NCBI RefSeq assembly: GCF_000744885.1
Contig: NZ_JQMV01000003.1
Location: 744,001 to 808,000, forward strand
Direction: 5' to 3'
Source of the DNA: Thermus amyloliquefaciens
GTDB taxonomy: Bacteria > Deinococcota > Deinococci > Deinococcales > Thermaceae
Length of the DNA: 64,000 nt
Shown: piece by piece, positions 46,149-55,061 of the stretch
Layout: each line of letters begins with the position of its first letter
How positions within the stretch are numbered: the first letter of the stretch is position 1
Position numbers and translations under genes: made by a program
The notes under the pieces: model-generated
What the model saw: the letters and a program-made list of their open reading frames with translations, nothing else
What the model was told of the DNA's origin: nothing
Database searches by the model: none

Positions 46149-47474
46149 ATGGACAGACCTCCCAGTCGGTGGCTCTTTTTCCTGCCCTTCGGCACCATAG
46201 CCCTGGCCCAGTCCCAAGCCCCAAGCCCTGGGGACCTTTTTCTTTTGGTCCTCTTCCTGGCCCTTTCCGCCTTCTTCTCCGCGAGCGAGACCGCCTTCAC
46301 CACCCTCTACCCCTGGAAGGTGCGGGAGCTTGCGGAAACCCAAGGGGGGCCCTTCCGGCTCCTCTCCCAGGACATCACCCGCTTCCTCACCACCATCCTG
46401 GTGGGAAACAACCTGGTGAACATCGCCGCCACCGCCTTGGTGACGGACCTGGCCACCCGGGCCTTCGGCTCGGTGGGGGTGGGGGTGGCCACGGGGGCCA
46501 TGACCTTCCTGATCCTCTTCTTTGGGGAGATCACCCCCAAGTCCATCGCCGTGCACCACGCCGTGCCCCTAGCCCAGGTGGCCGCCTGGCCCATCTACCT
46601 CCTCTCCCTCCTCCTCTACCCGGTGGGCCGGTTTTTCAGCCTGGTGGCGGGCTTCTTCCTGCGGGTGCTGGGCCTCGAGCCCCGGGATACCCCCTTGGTT
46701 TCGGAGCACGAGCTCAAGCTCATCCTGGCGGGGGCGGAGGAGTCGGGCACGATAGAAGCCCAGGAGGAGGAGATGATCCACTCCATCCTGGAGCTGGAGG
46801 AAACCCCCGTGCGGGAGATCATGACCCCCCGGGTGGAGATGGTGGCCATTGAGGCCGACGCCACCTTGGAGGACTTCCTCCACCTTTTCCGCGAGCACCG
46901 TTACAGCCGCGTTCCCGTCTACAAGGAGAGCGTGGACCACATCGTGGGGGTGGCCTACGCCAAGGACCTGCTGGATTACCACTGCGAGGAGGATCTCAAG
47001 GGACGCACCGTGGTCTCCATCGCCCACCCCCCCTACTTCGTCCCCGAGAACATGGATGCCTGGACCCTCCTTAGGGAGCTAAGGCGGCGGAAGGTGCACA
47101 TGGCCATCGTGGTGGACGAGTTCGGGGGCACCGCGGGCCTGGTCACCCTGGAGGACGTGATGGAGGAGATCGTGGGGGAGATCTACGACGAGACGGACGA
47201 GCCGGAGGATATGGCCATCCGCAGGCTTCCCGACGGTTCCTTCTCCATCCAGGCCCAGACCCCCGTGGACGAGGTCTCCGAGGCCCTGGGGGTAGAGCTC
47301 CCCGAGGGGGAGTACGACACCCTTTCCGGTTTCCTCTACGAGCGGTTTGGCCGCATCCCCGGGGTGGGGGAGAGCGTGGAGTGGCAGGGGTTCCGTTTTG
47401 TGGTGGAAAGCGCGGACCAGCGCCGCATAGAAAGGGTGCGGGTGGAGAGGTTGGTGGAACATGGAGAGGGTTAG
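46149..47474 (+). CDS. CNNM/CorC-family membrane protein with CBS domains
   Basis: 441 residues. Four-segment DUF21/CNNM membrane domain (about 1-180: [48 protein letters not shown]), two CBS domains (about 200-325: [67 protein letters not shown]) and a C-terminal CorC_HlyC domain. Relatives transport Mg2+ or affect divalent-ion homeostasis; older 'hemolysin' names are misleading. Start at 46149 preferred over 46134 on promoter spacing. 14-bp overlap with cdd. Confidence 0.92.
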   Translation: MDRPPSRWLFFLPFGTIALAQSQAPSPGDLFLLVLFLALSAFFSASETAFTTLYPWKVRELAETQGGPFRLLSQDITRFLTTILVGNNLVNIAATALVTDLATRAFGSVGVGVATGAMTFLILFFGEITPKSIAVHHAVPLAQVAAWPIYLLSLLLYPVGRFFSLVAGFFLRVLGLEPRDTPLVSEHELKLILAGAEESGTIEAQEEEMIHSILELEETPVREIMTPRVEMVAIEADATLEDFLHLFREHRYSRVPVYKESVDHIVGVAYAKDLLDYHCEEDLKGRTVVSIAHPPYFVPENMDAWTLLRELRRRKVHMAIVVDEFGGTAGLVTLEDVMEEIVGEIYDETDEPEDMAIRRLPDGSFSIQAQTPVDEVSEALGVELPEGEYDTLSGFLYERFGRIPGVGESVEWQGFRFVVESADQRRIERVRVERLVEHGEG

Positions 47475-47829
47475 GGCCGTCCTGAAGGCCCATGTGGAGC
47501 GGGCCTATGCCCCCTATTCCGGTTTTCCCGTGGTGGCCCTGGTGGAGGCGGAGGGGGAGGAGTTTTTGGGGGTCAACGTGGAAAACGCCTCCTTCCCCCT
47601 TTCCCAGTGTGCGGAAAGAAATGCGGTGGCGGCCATGGTCCTGGCGGGGAAGCGGCGCATCCACCGGGTGCACATCTATAGCCCCAAGGGGCCCGTTCCC
47701 CCGTGCGGGGGGTGCCGCCAGGTGCTCCTGGAGTTTTCCACCCCCGGGACCGAGGTGGTGATGCACGGGCCCGAGGGGTATGTGGTGCGGACCCTGGAGG
47801 AGCTTCTGCCCCTGGGCTTTAGGCTCTAA
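47461..47829 (+). CDS. cdd: Cytidine deaminase
   Basis: Zinc-dependent deamination of cytidine/deoxycytidine to uridine in pyrimidine salvage. 122 residues, the small tetrameric class. Zinc and proton-shuttle motifs SQCAERNAV and PPCGGCRQVLLEF are complete, as is VNVENASFPLSQC for substrate binding. ATG 47461 lies within the end of the CNNM gene, with GGAG close by. Its stop shares bases with the convergent WHy gene stop (CTAA). Confidence 0.96.
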   Translation: MERVRAVLKAHVERAYAPYSGFPVVALVEAEGEEFLGVNVENASFPLSQCAERNAVAAMVLAGKRRIHRVHIYSPKGPVPPCGGCRQVLLEFSTPGTEVVMHGPEGYVVRTLEELLPLGFRL

Positions 47830-48482
47830 AGGGGGAGGACCAGGCTCTGGCGGAAGAGGCCGGGGACCTCGAGGACAAGCTCCAGCCGCCCCGATCCGCG
47901 CTCCAGGCCGGGACGGAAGCCCACCACCTGGAGCCTACTTTCCCCTTGGGCGGGGAGGTCGGCCTCCACCTGGAAGGTCTGGCCCAGGAGCACCAGCCTG
48001 CCCTCCACCCGCAAGGGCAGGGGGTTGGGGTTTTCCAGGAAGAGGTTCACCCCCGCCCGGCGCACCCTTGGGGGTTCCAGGGGGAAGGCCAGCCGGGTGC
48101 GGAAGAAGGTGAGGGTTTGGCCCAGGGTGCGGCCTTCCAGGGCCACCTCCACCCCCTCCCGGGAAAGGAGGGCTTGGGCGGTGGCGAGGGCTCCTTTGGG
48201 GCTAAGCCGCACCAAGAGGACCTCCTCTTTCCTCCCGGGGGGTAGGGTGAGGTCCAGGGGCACCGTCACCTCCCCCACCCGGAGCCGGGCGCCGAAGGTG
48301 GCAAGGGGGAGGGGGAAGGGGTTGGGGTTTTGGAACTCCACCCTTACCCCCAGGAGGAGAAGGGGTTCCGGGCTTACCGCAAAACCCCGGATCTCCCCTC
48401 CCCGGAAACGGGCCTCCGGGGTCAGGGTCTGGGGGGCACAAGCCGCCAGAAGACCTAAGGCCAGGAGGAGCCACTTTCTCAT
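47826..48482 (-). CDS. LEA14/WHy-domain lipoprotein
   Basis: 218 residues. Lipobox LAAC near residue 15 after LLLALGL. Two WHy-type repeats, each with the NPNP motif (VRVEFQNPNPFPLPLATFGARLRV; VNLFLENPNPLPLRVEGRLVL). LEA14-type proteins are linked to desiccation/stress protection; the function here is unknown. ATG 48482 overlaps the DapA-family stop (ATGA); the longer frame adds 18 residues without a signal peptide. Confidence 0.82.
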   Translation of the reverse strand: MRKWLLLALGLLAACAPQTLTPEARFRGGEIRGFAVSPEPLLLLGVRVEFQNPNPFPLPLATFGARLRVGEVTVPLDLTLPPGRKEEVLLVRLSPKGALATAQALLSREGVEVALEGRTLGQTLTFFRTRLAFPLEPPRVRRAGVNLFLENPNPLPLRVEGRLVLLGQTFQVEADLPAQGESRLQVVGFRPGLERGSGRLELVLEVPGLFRQSLVLPL

Positions 48483-49330
48483 AAAATCCACCCCTCTTCC
48501 TCGAGGGTCTGCAAGACGGGCAGGAACCTGGGCCATAGGGGGCTTTCCTGGGGGTAGGGGGGCCTTGGGTAGCCGGCGGGAAGGCCCAGGTGCCGGAGGG
48601 CCTGCTTGAGGAGGGGTACCCCTCCTTGGGAGAGGAGGCTCCCCAAGGGGAAGAGCTTTCTTTGCCAGGCCTGGGCTTCCGCCACCCGCCCCGCCCGGAA
48701 GGCTTCCAAGAGGGCCCGGTAGGCCCTGGGGGCCAGGTTGGCCGCGGCCAGGATGCCCCCTTCCGCCCCCAAGGCCAAGGCCCCCAAGAAGGTGGGGGCG
48801 TGGCCGGTGAAGACCCGGAAGTCCTTCAGGTGGGCCTGGTAAAAGGCCAGGCGCACCAGGTCCCCGCTGGAGTCCTTGATGCCCTGGATCCTGGGGTGCT
48901 GGGCCAAGCGCTCCACCGCGGCAAGGGGGAGGTCCACCTTGGTGTTCTGGGGCACGTGGTAAAGGAAAACGGGCATCCTCTCCGCCAGGGCCTGGTAGTA
49001 CGCCACCAGTCCCTCCCCTAGGCTGGCGTGGTAGTACCGGGGTGGGGTGGCCAAGAGGGCCAGGGCGCCGGCTTCCTGGGCCTCCTGAAGGGCCCGTTCC
49101 GCCTGGGGTAGGGTTTCCTCCATGAGCCCCACCAGAAAGGGTTTCCGGGGCCTAAGGGCCCGAAGCCCCTTGGCCCGTTCCTCCGGGGTCAGGTGGACGC
49201 CTTCCCCGTTGGAGCCGTAGATGAGGAGCCCGTCCACCAGGGGTTCCAGGGCCTCCGCCAGCTCGCGAAAGGCCTCCGCATCCAGCCGGCCTTCCCGGTC
49301 AAAGGGGGTGGGGATGGGGGGAAGGATCAT
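48479..49330 (-). CDS. DapA/NAL-superfamily lyase-synthase
   Basis: 283 residues. Schiff-base TIM barrel of the dihydrodipicolinate synthase/N-acetylneuraminate lyase group: GLLIYGSNGEGVHL (GxxGE-type site), catalytic Tyr in FLYHVPQNT and Schiff-base Lys in GIKDSSGDL. The GSNGEG variant and the operon context (between a WHy lipoprotein and a large membrane protein) do not identify the substrate; true DapA is possible, as are KDG aldolase or 2-keto-acid lyases. Overlaps both neighbours (ATGA). Confidence 0.88.
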   Translation of the reverse strand: MILPPIPTPFDREGRLDAEAFRELAEALEPLVDGLLIYGSNGEGVHLTPEERAKGLRALRPRKPFLVGLMEETLPQAERALQEAQEAGALALLATPPRYYHASLGEGLVAYYQALAERMPVFLYHVPQNTKVDLPLAAVERLAQHPRIQGIKDSSGDLVRLAFYQAHLKDFRVFTGHAPTFLGALALGAEGGILAAANLAPRAYRALLEAFRAGRVAEAQAWQRKLFPLGSLLSQGGVPLLKQALRHLGLPAGYPRPPYPQESPLWPRFLPVLQTLEEEGWIL

Positions 49331-51258
49331 GCGGGCCTCCTCAGGCTAAGGACCAACCCCAGGAGGTGGAGCCCATAGGCCAGGATCAGGAGGGTAGGCC
49401 CCTGCCCCTTCAGGAGGGCCAGGAACCCGTAGGCGGCCAGGAGGAGGAGGACAAGGCCCAGCCCCGCGGAGAACCCCAGGCTTCCCGGCACCAAGAGGCG
49501 CACCCCCAGGGCCCAGGAGGGGGGGACCGGGGTCCTGCGCCGGGGCAGGAGGAAGGTGAGGAGGTGGTAGAGGAGGAGGAGCCAGAAGCCCGCGAAAGCC
49601 CAAGGCTTCACCCCTTCAGGAAGGGGGGTGTCCAGGCGCAGGAACCCCCGGAAGGGATCCTCCTGGAGGCGCCGGAGTTCCACCTTGAGAAGGGCCAGGT
49701 AAAGGGTGCGCAAGGAGGGGCCTGGCTCCCTGGCCCCCCAGGGGTCCTGGCCCAGCCCTAAGGCGGTGCGGATGGGGCCCTCGAGGGGCGCCTGGCGGTA
49801 GGCCTGGGCCAAGTGGGTCTCGTCCCCCCTGAGGGCCAGGGCGAAGGGCAAAGGGGCCTCCCCAAGGAGGCCCTGGGCCTCCTTGGGGGCCTCCGGGAGG
49901 AGGGCATAGCCCAAAAGGGCCTTCACCTCAGGGGTGGGGGGCAGGGCGCGCAGCCAGTCCTGGGCTTTTTGGGTGCGGAGGGTCCCCTGGTCTAAGGGGG
50001 GGGCGGAAAGCCCCGCCCGCACCCGGGCGTCCAGCCCCTGAAGGAGGAGGCCCAGGCCAAGGGCCAGGAGGAGGGCCAGGGCCAGGATCCTTTCCCCCAG
50101 GCTGGCGTAGGCCAGGTGGAGGTGCCTAAAGCGCAAGAGGGGGTGCTTCCAGAATCCGCCCAGGTAGCCCCCCAGGGGCTTCAGGTCCCTTAGCTGGGCC
50201 GGCAGGTAAAAGAGGAAGAGGTAGAGCATAAGGGCGAGATACGCCAGGCCCAGGGTCCCCAGGGCGGGGGGAAGCAGGGAAAGCTTTGGGGGAAGCCAGG
50301 CCCTAAGGAGTTTCTCCGCTTCCTGGAAGCGCAGGGCCTGGGCCGGGTGCCCCTGGGCCTCCAGGTACTGGGCCGTTTCCCTGAAAAAGGCCAAGGAACC
50401 GGGGAAAAGGGGGGTGTAGCGGAGAAGGGCCTGGGCCAGGAGGAGGGCCTTTTCGGGGTCCTTCTGCCGTAAGGAGCGGGAGGCCTCCGCCATGCGGGCC
50501 ACCCCCGCCTGGCCGAAGAGGAGTTCCGGCCTATGGCCCCGGGCCAGGAGATCCTGGCCGTAGGCCTCCAGGTCCTCCGGGGTGAGGGTGGCGGGGTCTT
50601 GGGTCCAGTAGGCGAAGTAGGGCCAGGGCTTGGGAGGCTTGAGGGCCTGGAGGAGGGCGCCTAGGGCCTCTAGGTCCTCCCCGTCGCCCTCAAAGGGCAA
50701 GGGGGGGAAGGGGATGGGCAGGACCCAGTCCCCCGCCAGGAGGGCCTCGGGGCCTGGACGGAGGGCCAGGAGGCGGGCTGGGGCGAAGTGGAAGGCAAGG
50801 GATTCCCCCTTCAGGCTGGTCTCCACCACCAAAAGCCCCTGGGCCACGTACACCTTATCCCCCTGGACCAGGGGTCCCAACCACTCCCCCGGGGGCAGGG
50901 GCAGGAGGCCCCAGGGGAGCTTAAGGCCTTCCCGGGTCAGCTCGGGGAGGGCGGGGGCAAGGGCAGTGAAGCGGGCTTCCAAGGCGCCGGCGGGCAGGGA
51001 AAGCCGGATGCGGTACTCCCCGGGGGCCTTGGGGCTTAGCTCCAGCTGGAACCTTCCCTTCTGCACCTCCACCTCCAGGGTTTGCTGCCCTTCCGGCCCC
51101 TCCAGCACCAGGGGGAAGCGTCCCTCGGGCAGGTCCCGCCCCTCTAAAACCACGGACCGCCCCGCCTGGACCTCCCTGGGGACCACCAGGCTTTGGCCCA
51201 AGACCGGGAGACCCACGGCCAGGAGGAGGCCGATGGCCCGGGTCAGGAACGCGCGCAT
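49327..51258 (-). CDS. Large membrane protein of unknown function
   Basis: 643 residues. Signal peptide (LTRAIGLLLAVGLPVLGQS), then an extracytoplasmic beta-rich domain (about 20-110, SVVLEGRDLPEGRFPLVLEG), a middle domain with SLRQKDPEKALLLAQALLRYTP (helical repeats), and at least five membrane segments (about 335-355, 385-410, 560-580, 595-640). I do not recognise the family. It is the first gene of a three-gene operon with a DapA-family enzyme and a WHy lipoprotein. ATG 51258 follows TAGAAT by 6 nt. Confidence 0.75.
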   Translation of the reverse strand: MRAFLTRAIGLLLAVGLPVLGQSLVVPREVQAGRSVVLEGRDLPEGRFPLVLEGPEGQQTLEVEVQKGRFQLELSPKAPGEYRIRLSLPAGALEARFTALAPALPELTREGLKLPWGLLPLPPGEWLGPLVQGDKVYVAQGLLVVETSLKGESLAFHFAPARLLALRPGPEALLAGDWVLPIPFPPLPFEGDGEDLEALGALLQALKPPKPWPYFAYWTQDPATLTPEDLEAYGQDLLARGHRPELLFGQAGVARMAEASRSLRQKDPEKALLLAQALLRYTPLFPGSLAFFRETAQYLEAQGHPAQALRFQEAEKLLRAWLPPKLSLLPPALGTLGLAYLALMLYLFLFYLPAQLRDLKPLGGYLGGFWKHPLLRFRHLHLAYASLGERILALALLLALGLGLLLQGLDARVRAGLSAPPLDQGTLRTQKAQDWLRALPPTPEVKALLGYALLPEAPKEAQGLLGEAPLPFALALRGDETHLAQAYRQAPLEGPIRTALGLGQDPWGAREPGPSLRTLYLALLKVELRRLQEDPFRGFLRLDTPLPEGVKPWAFAGFWLLLLYHLLTFLLPRRRTPVPPSWALGVRLLVPGSLGFSAGLGLVLLLLAAYGFLALLKGQGPTLLILAYGLHLLGLVLSLRRPA

Positions 51259-51263
51259 GGGGT

Positions 51264-51270
51264 TATTCTA
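51264..51270. promoter_or_regulatory. Ultra-compact divergent promoter with overlapping -10 elements
   Basis: The seven bases TATTCTA hold a plus-strand -10 (TATTCT, 51264-51269, 6 nt before ATG 51276) and a minus-strand -10 (TAGAAT, 51270-51265, 6 nt before ATG 51258). Only 17 bp separate the two start codons, so both messages should be leaderless and mutually exclusive. Confidence 0.6.
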
Positions 51271-51275
51271 CAGGC

Positions 51276-51938
51276 ATGGGTCTTCTGGACATGATCGGTC
51301 CGGTGATGGTGGGGCCCTCCTCCAGCCACACCGCCGGGGCCTGCCGCCTCGCCCTTCTGGCCCGCCACCTTTTGGGGGAGAAGCCCAGACGGGTGGAGTT
51401 TGGCCTGCACGGTTCCTTTGCCAAGACGGGAAAGGGCCACGGCACCCACTTGGCCCTGGCGGCAGGGGTCCTGGGCCTGAAGCCCGACGACGAAAGGCTT
51501 AAGGAAAGCCTGGCCCTGGCGGAGAAGGAGGGCCTCGAGGTGGTCTTTAGGGAGGTGGAACTGGGGGACGTGCACCCCAACACCGTGCGCATGGTTCTGG
51601 AGGGGGAGAAGGAGCGCCTCACCGTTACGGGGAGCTCCCTGGGAGGGGGGTTGGTGCGCATCTTTGACCTGGAGGGCTTTGAGGTGCGCATCACCGGGGC
51701 AGCCCCCACCCTGGTCATCCGCAACGTGGACACCCCGGGGGTGGTGGCCCGGGTGGCCCGGATCCTGGCCGATGACGACGTGAACATTGCCTACCTCACG
51801 GTAAGCCGCAAGAAGCGGGGTGGGGAGGCCATGATGAGCCTGGAGGTGGACCGCCCCCTTTCCGAGGTTCCCCTGAGGTACCTGGAGTACCTCTCCTACA
51901 TCCTCTGGGTGCGGCAGATTCCCCCGGTTATGGACTAA
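51276..51938 (+). CDS. sdaAB: L-serine dehydratase, beta subunit
   Basis: 220 residues. Fe-S type serine dehydratase beta chain: DMIGPVMVGPSSSHTAGACRLA (substrate loop), then HGSFAKTGKGHGTHLALAAG, LGDVHPNTVRMVL and a C-terminal ACT domain (TLVIRNVDTPGVVARVARILADDDVNIAYLTVSR). It converts serine to pyruvate with the alpha subunit, which is not encoded next to it here (a histidine kinase follows on the other strand). Confidence 0.93.
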   Translation: MGLLDMIGPVMVGPSSSHTAGACRLALLARHLLGEKPRRVEFGLHGSFAKTGKGHGTHLALAAGVLGLKPDDERLKESLALAEKEGLEVVFREVELGDVHPNTVRMVLEGEKERLTVTGSSLGGGLVRIFDLEGFEVRITGAAPTLVIRNVDTPGVVARVARILADDDVNIAYLTVSRKKRGGEAMMSLEVDRPLSEVPLRYLEYLSYILWVRQIPPVMD

Positions 51939-51942
51939 CTGC

Positions 51943-51970
51943 CCCCTCGTGGCTTGCGCCCCCACGGGGG
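51943..51970 (+). terminator. Weak hairpin after sdaAB
   Basis: A bulged 9-bp stem (51943-51952 with 51962-51970, T51947 bulged), 4 nt after the stop. No T run. The 70-bp gap holds nothing else. Confidence 0.4.
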
Positions 51971-52008
51971 CCTAGAAGGACCTTGGGCATCGCCCTTCTT
52001 CCCGGCCC

Positions 52009-52992
52009 TTAAAGCTCCTTGGCGGAGGGAAGCTCCAGGCGCAAACACCCTCCCCCCAAGGGGCTTTTGCAGGCCAGAAGCCTCCCCCCGTGGGCCTCGG
52101 CCACCCGCTTGGCGGTGTAGAGGCCTAGCCCAGCGCTTCCCCGGTTCCCAGGGCCCTGGCGGAAGGGCTGGGCCAGGGCCTCGAGGGGAAGGGGAAGCCC
52201 CTCCCCGTCGTCCTCCACCTGCATGGCCCCCTCCTCCACCCGGATGCGCACCTGGGTCCTGGCGTGCCGGAGGGCGTTATCCAGAAGGTTGGCCAGGGCT
52301 CTTTCCAAAAGGAGCCGCTCCCCCCGGGCCAGGCCTGCCCCCTCCACCCTCAGGCCAAGCCCCCGCCTTTCCGCCTCCTCCCGGTAGCGCAGGAGGAGGT
52401 CCTCGGCCAGGGCCCTTAGGTTTAGGGTCTCCCGCTGGGGGGTGTGGGCCTCGAGGCGGGCAAGGGCCAGGAGGTTTTCCACCAGGAGGTGGGCCTGGGA
52501 AAGCTCCCGCCTTAGGGCCATAAGGAGCTCCACCCGCCTTTCCCGCCCCAGGTGGTCGGCCCTTTCCAGGTACTCCAGGGCCCGGATGGCGGAGAGGAGG
52601 GGGGTCTTAAGGTCGTGGGCCAGGGCGCCGTAGAAGGCTTCCCTGGCCTCCATGAGGCGTTGCAGGCGTTGCAGGAGCTCCCCGAAGCGGGCGCGGAGAA
52701 GGGCGATCTCCTGGGGCGGGGGCTCCTTGGGGGCAGGCAACCTGAGCTCGTTCACCGGCCCCTCCTTCAGGGAGAGGTAGGCCAGGGCACGGGCCAGCTC
52801 CTCCAAGGGCCTGAGGAGGCTTTGGGCCAGGAAATACCCCACGGCTGCGGAAACCAGGGCGATGAGGAGAAGCCAGAGCACCAAGGGTAGCCATGGGCCT
52901 TCCCCCACGAGGCCCAGGGTGAGGGCCAGGACCAGGTTGGGCAGAAAGGCCAGAAGGGCGATGACCAGGGCCAGCCTTGCCCTAAGACTCAT
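52009..52992 (-). CDS. Orphan sensor histidine kinase
   Basis: 327 residues. Two N-terminal membrane segments (about 8-28, 33-55) with almost no loop between them, a HAMP-like linker ([18 protein letters not shown]), HisKA with [18 protein letters not shown], and HATPase with [19 protein letters not shown] and [19 protein letters not shown]. The lack of a periplasmic domain suggests membrane or intracellular sensing. No response regulator is adjacent. ATG 52992 lies inside lepA (11-bp overlap), so it is translated with lepA. Confidence 0.92.
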   Translation of the reverse strand: MSLRARLALVIALLAFLPNLVLALTLGLVGEGPWLPLVLWLLLIALVSAAVGYFLAQSLLRPLEELARALAYLSLKEGPVNELRLPAPKEPPPQEIALLRARFGELLQRLQRLMEAREAFYGALAHDLKTPLLSAIRALEYLERADHLGRERRVELLMALRRELSQAHLLVENLLALARLEAHTPQRETLNLRALAEDLLLRYREEAERRGLGLRVEGAGLARGERLLLERALANLLDNALRHARTQVRIRVEEGAMQVEDDGEGLPLPLEALAQPFRQGPGNRGSAGLGLYTAKRVAEAHGGRLLACKSPLGGGCLRLELPSAKEL

Positions 52993-54799
52993 CCCGTCCC
53001 GCCGAGAGCACCGCCAAGAAGGCCTCCTGGGGCACCTCCACCTTGCCGATGGCCTTGAGCCGCTTCTTCCCTTCCTTTTGCTTTTCCAGGAGCTTCTTCT
53101 TCCGGGTCACGTCCCCACCGTAGCATTTGGCCAGCACATCCTTCCGCAGGGCCTTCACCGTGGCCCGGGCGATGATCTTGCCCCCGATGGCCGCCTGGAT
53201 GGGCACCTCAAAGAGCTGCCGGGGGATGACCTCCGCCAGCTTGTCCACCATGGCCCGGGCCATGGTGTAGGCCTTCTCCCGGTGGGCGATGAAGGTGAGG
53301 GCGTCCACGGGCTCCCCGTGCACCAGGATGTTCACCTTCATCAGGTCCCCGGGCTGGTAGCCGATCTGCTCGTAATCCATGGAAGCATACCCCCGGGAGA
53401 GGCTCTTCAGGCGATCGTGGAAGTCGTAGAGGATCTCGGCAAAGGGCACCTCGTAGACCAGTTCCACCCGCTTGGTTTCCCCGGGAAGGTAGGTCATGTT
53501 CACCAAGCGACCCCGCTTTTCCTGAACGAGTTGCATGATGGCCCCCACGTACTCCTCGGGGGTGAAGACGGTGAGCTTGACGTAGGGCTCGAGGATCTCC
53601 TCAATCCTGGTGGGGTCGGGGAGGTCGGCGGGGTTGAGGACCTCCATCTCCTCCCCGTTCTTCAGGCGGACCTTGTAGACCACGCTGGGGGCGGTGGCGA
53701 TGAGCTCCAGGCCAAACTCCCGCTCCAGGCGCTCCTGCACAATCTCCGCATGGAGAAGCCCCAGGAAGCCGCAGCGGAAGCCGAAGCCGAGGGCGGTGGA
53801 GGTCTCCGGCTCAAAGGTAAGGGCGGCGTCGTTGAGCTTGAGCTTTTCCAGGGCGTCCCGGAGCTTGCCGTAGTCCCCGGAGTCCACGGGGTAGAGCCCG
53901 GCGAAGACCACGGGCTTGGCGGGGCGGAAGCCGGGGTAGGGGGCGTCCGTGGGCCTATGGGCGTGGGTGATGGTATCCCCCACCTGGACGTCGTGGATGT
54001 CCCGGATGGCGGCCACCAGCCAACCCACCTCCCCCGCGGTGAGCTCCTCCACGGGGATGAGCCCTTGGGGGGTGAAGATCCCCACCTTATCCACGGTGAA
54101 CTCCTTGCCGGTGGAGTAGATGCGGATCCGGTCCCCCGGGCGCACCCTTCCTTCGAAGAGGCGGAGGTAAGGGATCACCCCTTGGTAGGCGTCGTAAAGG
54201 GAATCAAAGATGAGGGCCTTTAGGGGGGCCTCGGGGTCGCCCTTGGGGGGCGGGATGCGCTTTACGATGGCCTCCAGGACCTCCTCCACGCCTTCCCCCG
54301 TCTTCCCCGAGGCGAAGATGGCCTCGTCGGCGGGCAGGCCCAAGACCTCCTCCACCTCGAGGGCCACCTCCAGGGGCCTGGCGTTGGGCAGGTCGATTTT
54401 GTTGATCACGGGGATCATCACGTGGCCGTGCTCCAGGGCCATGTAGAACTTGGCCAGGGTTTCCGCCTCCACCCCTTGGCTGGCGTCCACCACCAAAAGA
54501 ACCCCCTCCACCGCCGCCAAGGCCCGGGAGACCTCGTAGGTGAAGTCCACGTGGCCGGGGGTGTCGATGAGGTTGAAGATATAGGTTTCCCCGTCCTTGG
54601 CCCGGTACTCCACCCGTACGGCGCTGGCCTTGATGGTGATGCCCCGCTCCCGTTCCAGCTCCAGGGAGTCTAAAAACTGCTCCCGCATCTCCCGTTCGCT
54701 CACCGCATGGGTGAGCTGCAGGATGCGGTCGGCCAGGGTGGACTTCCCGTGGTCCACGTGGGCGATGATGGAGAAGTTGCGGATGCGCCTGCCATCCAT
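52982..54799 (-). CDS. lepA: Elongation factor 4 (LepA) GTPase
   Basis: 605 residues. Translational GTPase that acts on stalled or mistranslocated ribosomes. G1 [14 protein letters not shown]2 [11 protein letters not shown]3 DTPGHVDF, G4 NKIDLP, then domains II, III and V and the LepA-specific C-terminal domain ([24 protein letters not shown]). I start at ATG 54799 because TTGACT-17 bp-GACGAT ends 7 nt before it; ATG 54808 overlaps that -10. Confidence 0.97.
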   Translation of the reverse strand: MDGRRIRNFSIIAHVDHGKSTLADRILQLTHAVSEREMREQFLDSLELERERGITIKASAVRVEYRAKDGETYIFNLIDTPGHVDFTYEVSRALAAVEGVLLVVDASQGVEAETLAKFYMALEHGHVMIPVINKIDLPNARPLEVALEVEEVLGLPADEAIFASGKTGEGVEEVLEAIVKRIPPPKGDPEAPLKALIFDSLYDAYQGVIPYLRLFEGRVRPGDRIRIYSTGKEFTVDKVGIFTPQGLIPVEELTAGEVGWLVAAIRDIHDVQVGDTITHAHRPTDAPYPGFRPAKPVVFAGLYPVDSGDYGKLRDALEKLKLNDAALTFEPETSTALGFGFRCGFLGLLHAEIVQERLEREFGLELIATAPSVVYKVRLKNGEEMEVLNPADLPDPTRIEEILEPYVKLTVFTPEEYVGAIMQLVQEKRGRLVNMTYLPGETKRVELVYEVPFAEILYDFHDRLKSLSRGYASMDYEQIGYQPGDLMKVNILVHGEPVDALTFIAHREKAYTMARAMVDKLAEVIPRQLFEVPIQAAIGGKIIARATVKALRKDVLAKCYGGDVTRKKKLLEKQKEGKKRLKAIGKVEVPQEAFLAVLSAGRDES

Positions 54800-54806
54800 C
54801 CTTCTC

Positions 54807-54835
54807 ATCGTCCAGGGTGGAGGGGGCAAAGTCAA
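54807..54835 (-). promoter_or_regulatory. Promoter of lepA
   Basis: On the minus strand TTGACT (54835-54830), 17 bp, GACGAT (54812-54807), then 7 nt to ATG 54799. Leaderless spacing. Confidence 0.6.
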
Positions 54836-55016
54836 GCTGGCTTCCCGGTGGCTTGGTCCCGGACGTGGGGCGCCTGGCCGCGGTCCTGCACCTGGGCCTA
54901 AGGGACGGGGCCTCCTTGGAGGCGCGGGGCCTTTCGGTTTCCGTGGGGGTCAGCCCGGCGGAGGGGTGGCCCTCGAGGCGGCCGATGGGCTCATGTAAGG
55001 AAGGGGGGATGGGCCC

Positions 55017-55045
55017 TTGCCCCAGGGTTTTGCACCGGGTAAGCT
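55017..55045 (+). promoter_or_regulatory. Putative promoter of the acyl-CoA dehydrogenase operon
   Basis: TTGCCC (55017-55022), 17 bp, TAAGCT (55040-55045); the leader to TTG 55062 would be about 10 nt. The remainder of the 262-bp gap 54800-55061 shows no convincing gene. Confidence 0.45.
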
Positions 55046-55061
55046 TTGTTCGGGGGTTCCC

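Noticed and set aside
54707-55016. Small ORFs in the lepA upstream gap
   Set aside because: No ribosome binding site, no conserved-looking sequence, and they overlap the lepA promoter. The gap is better explained by two promoters.
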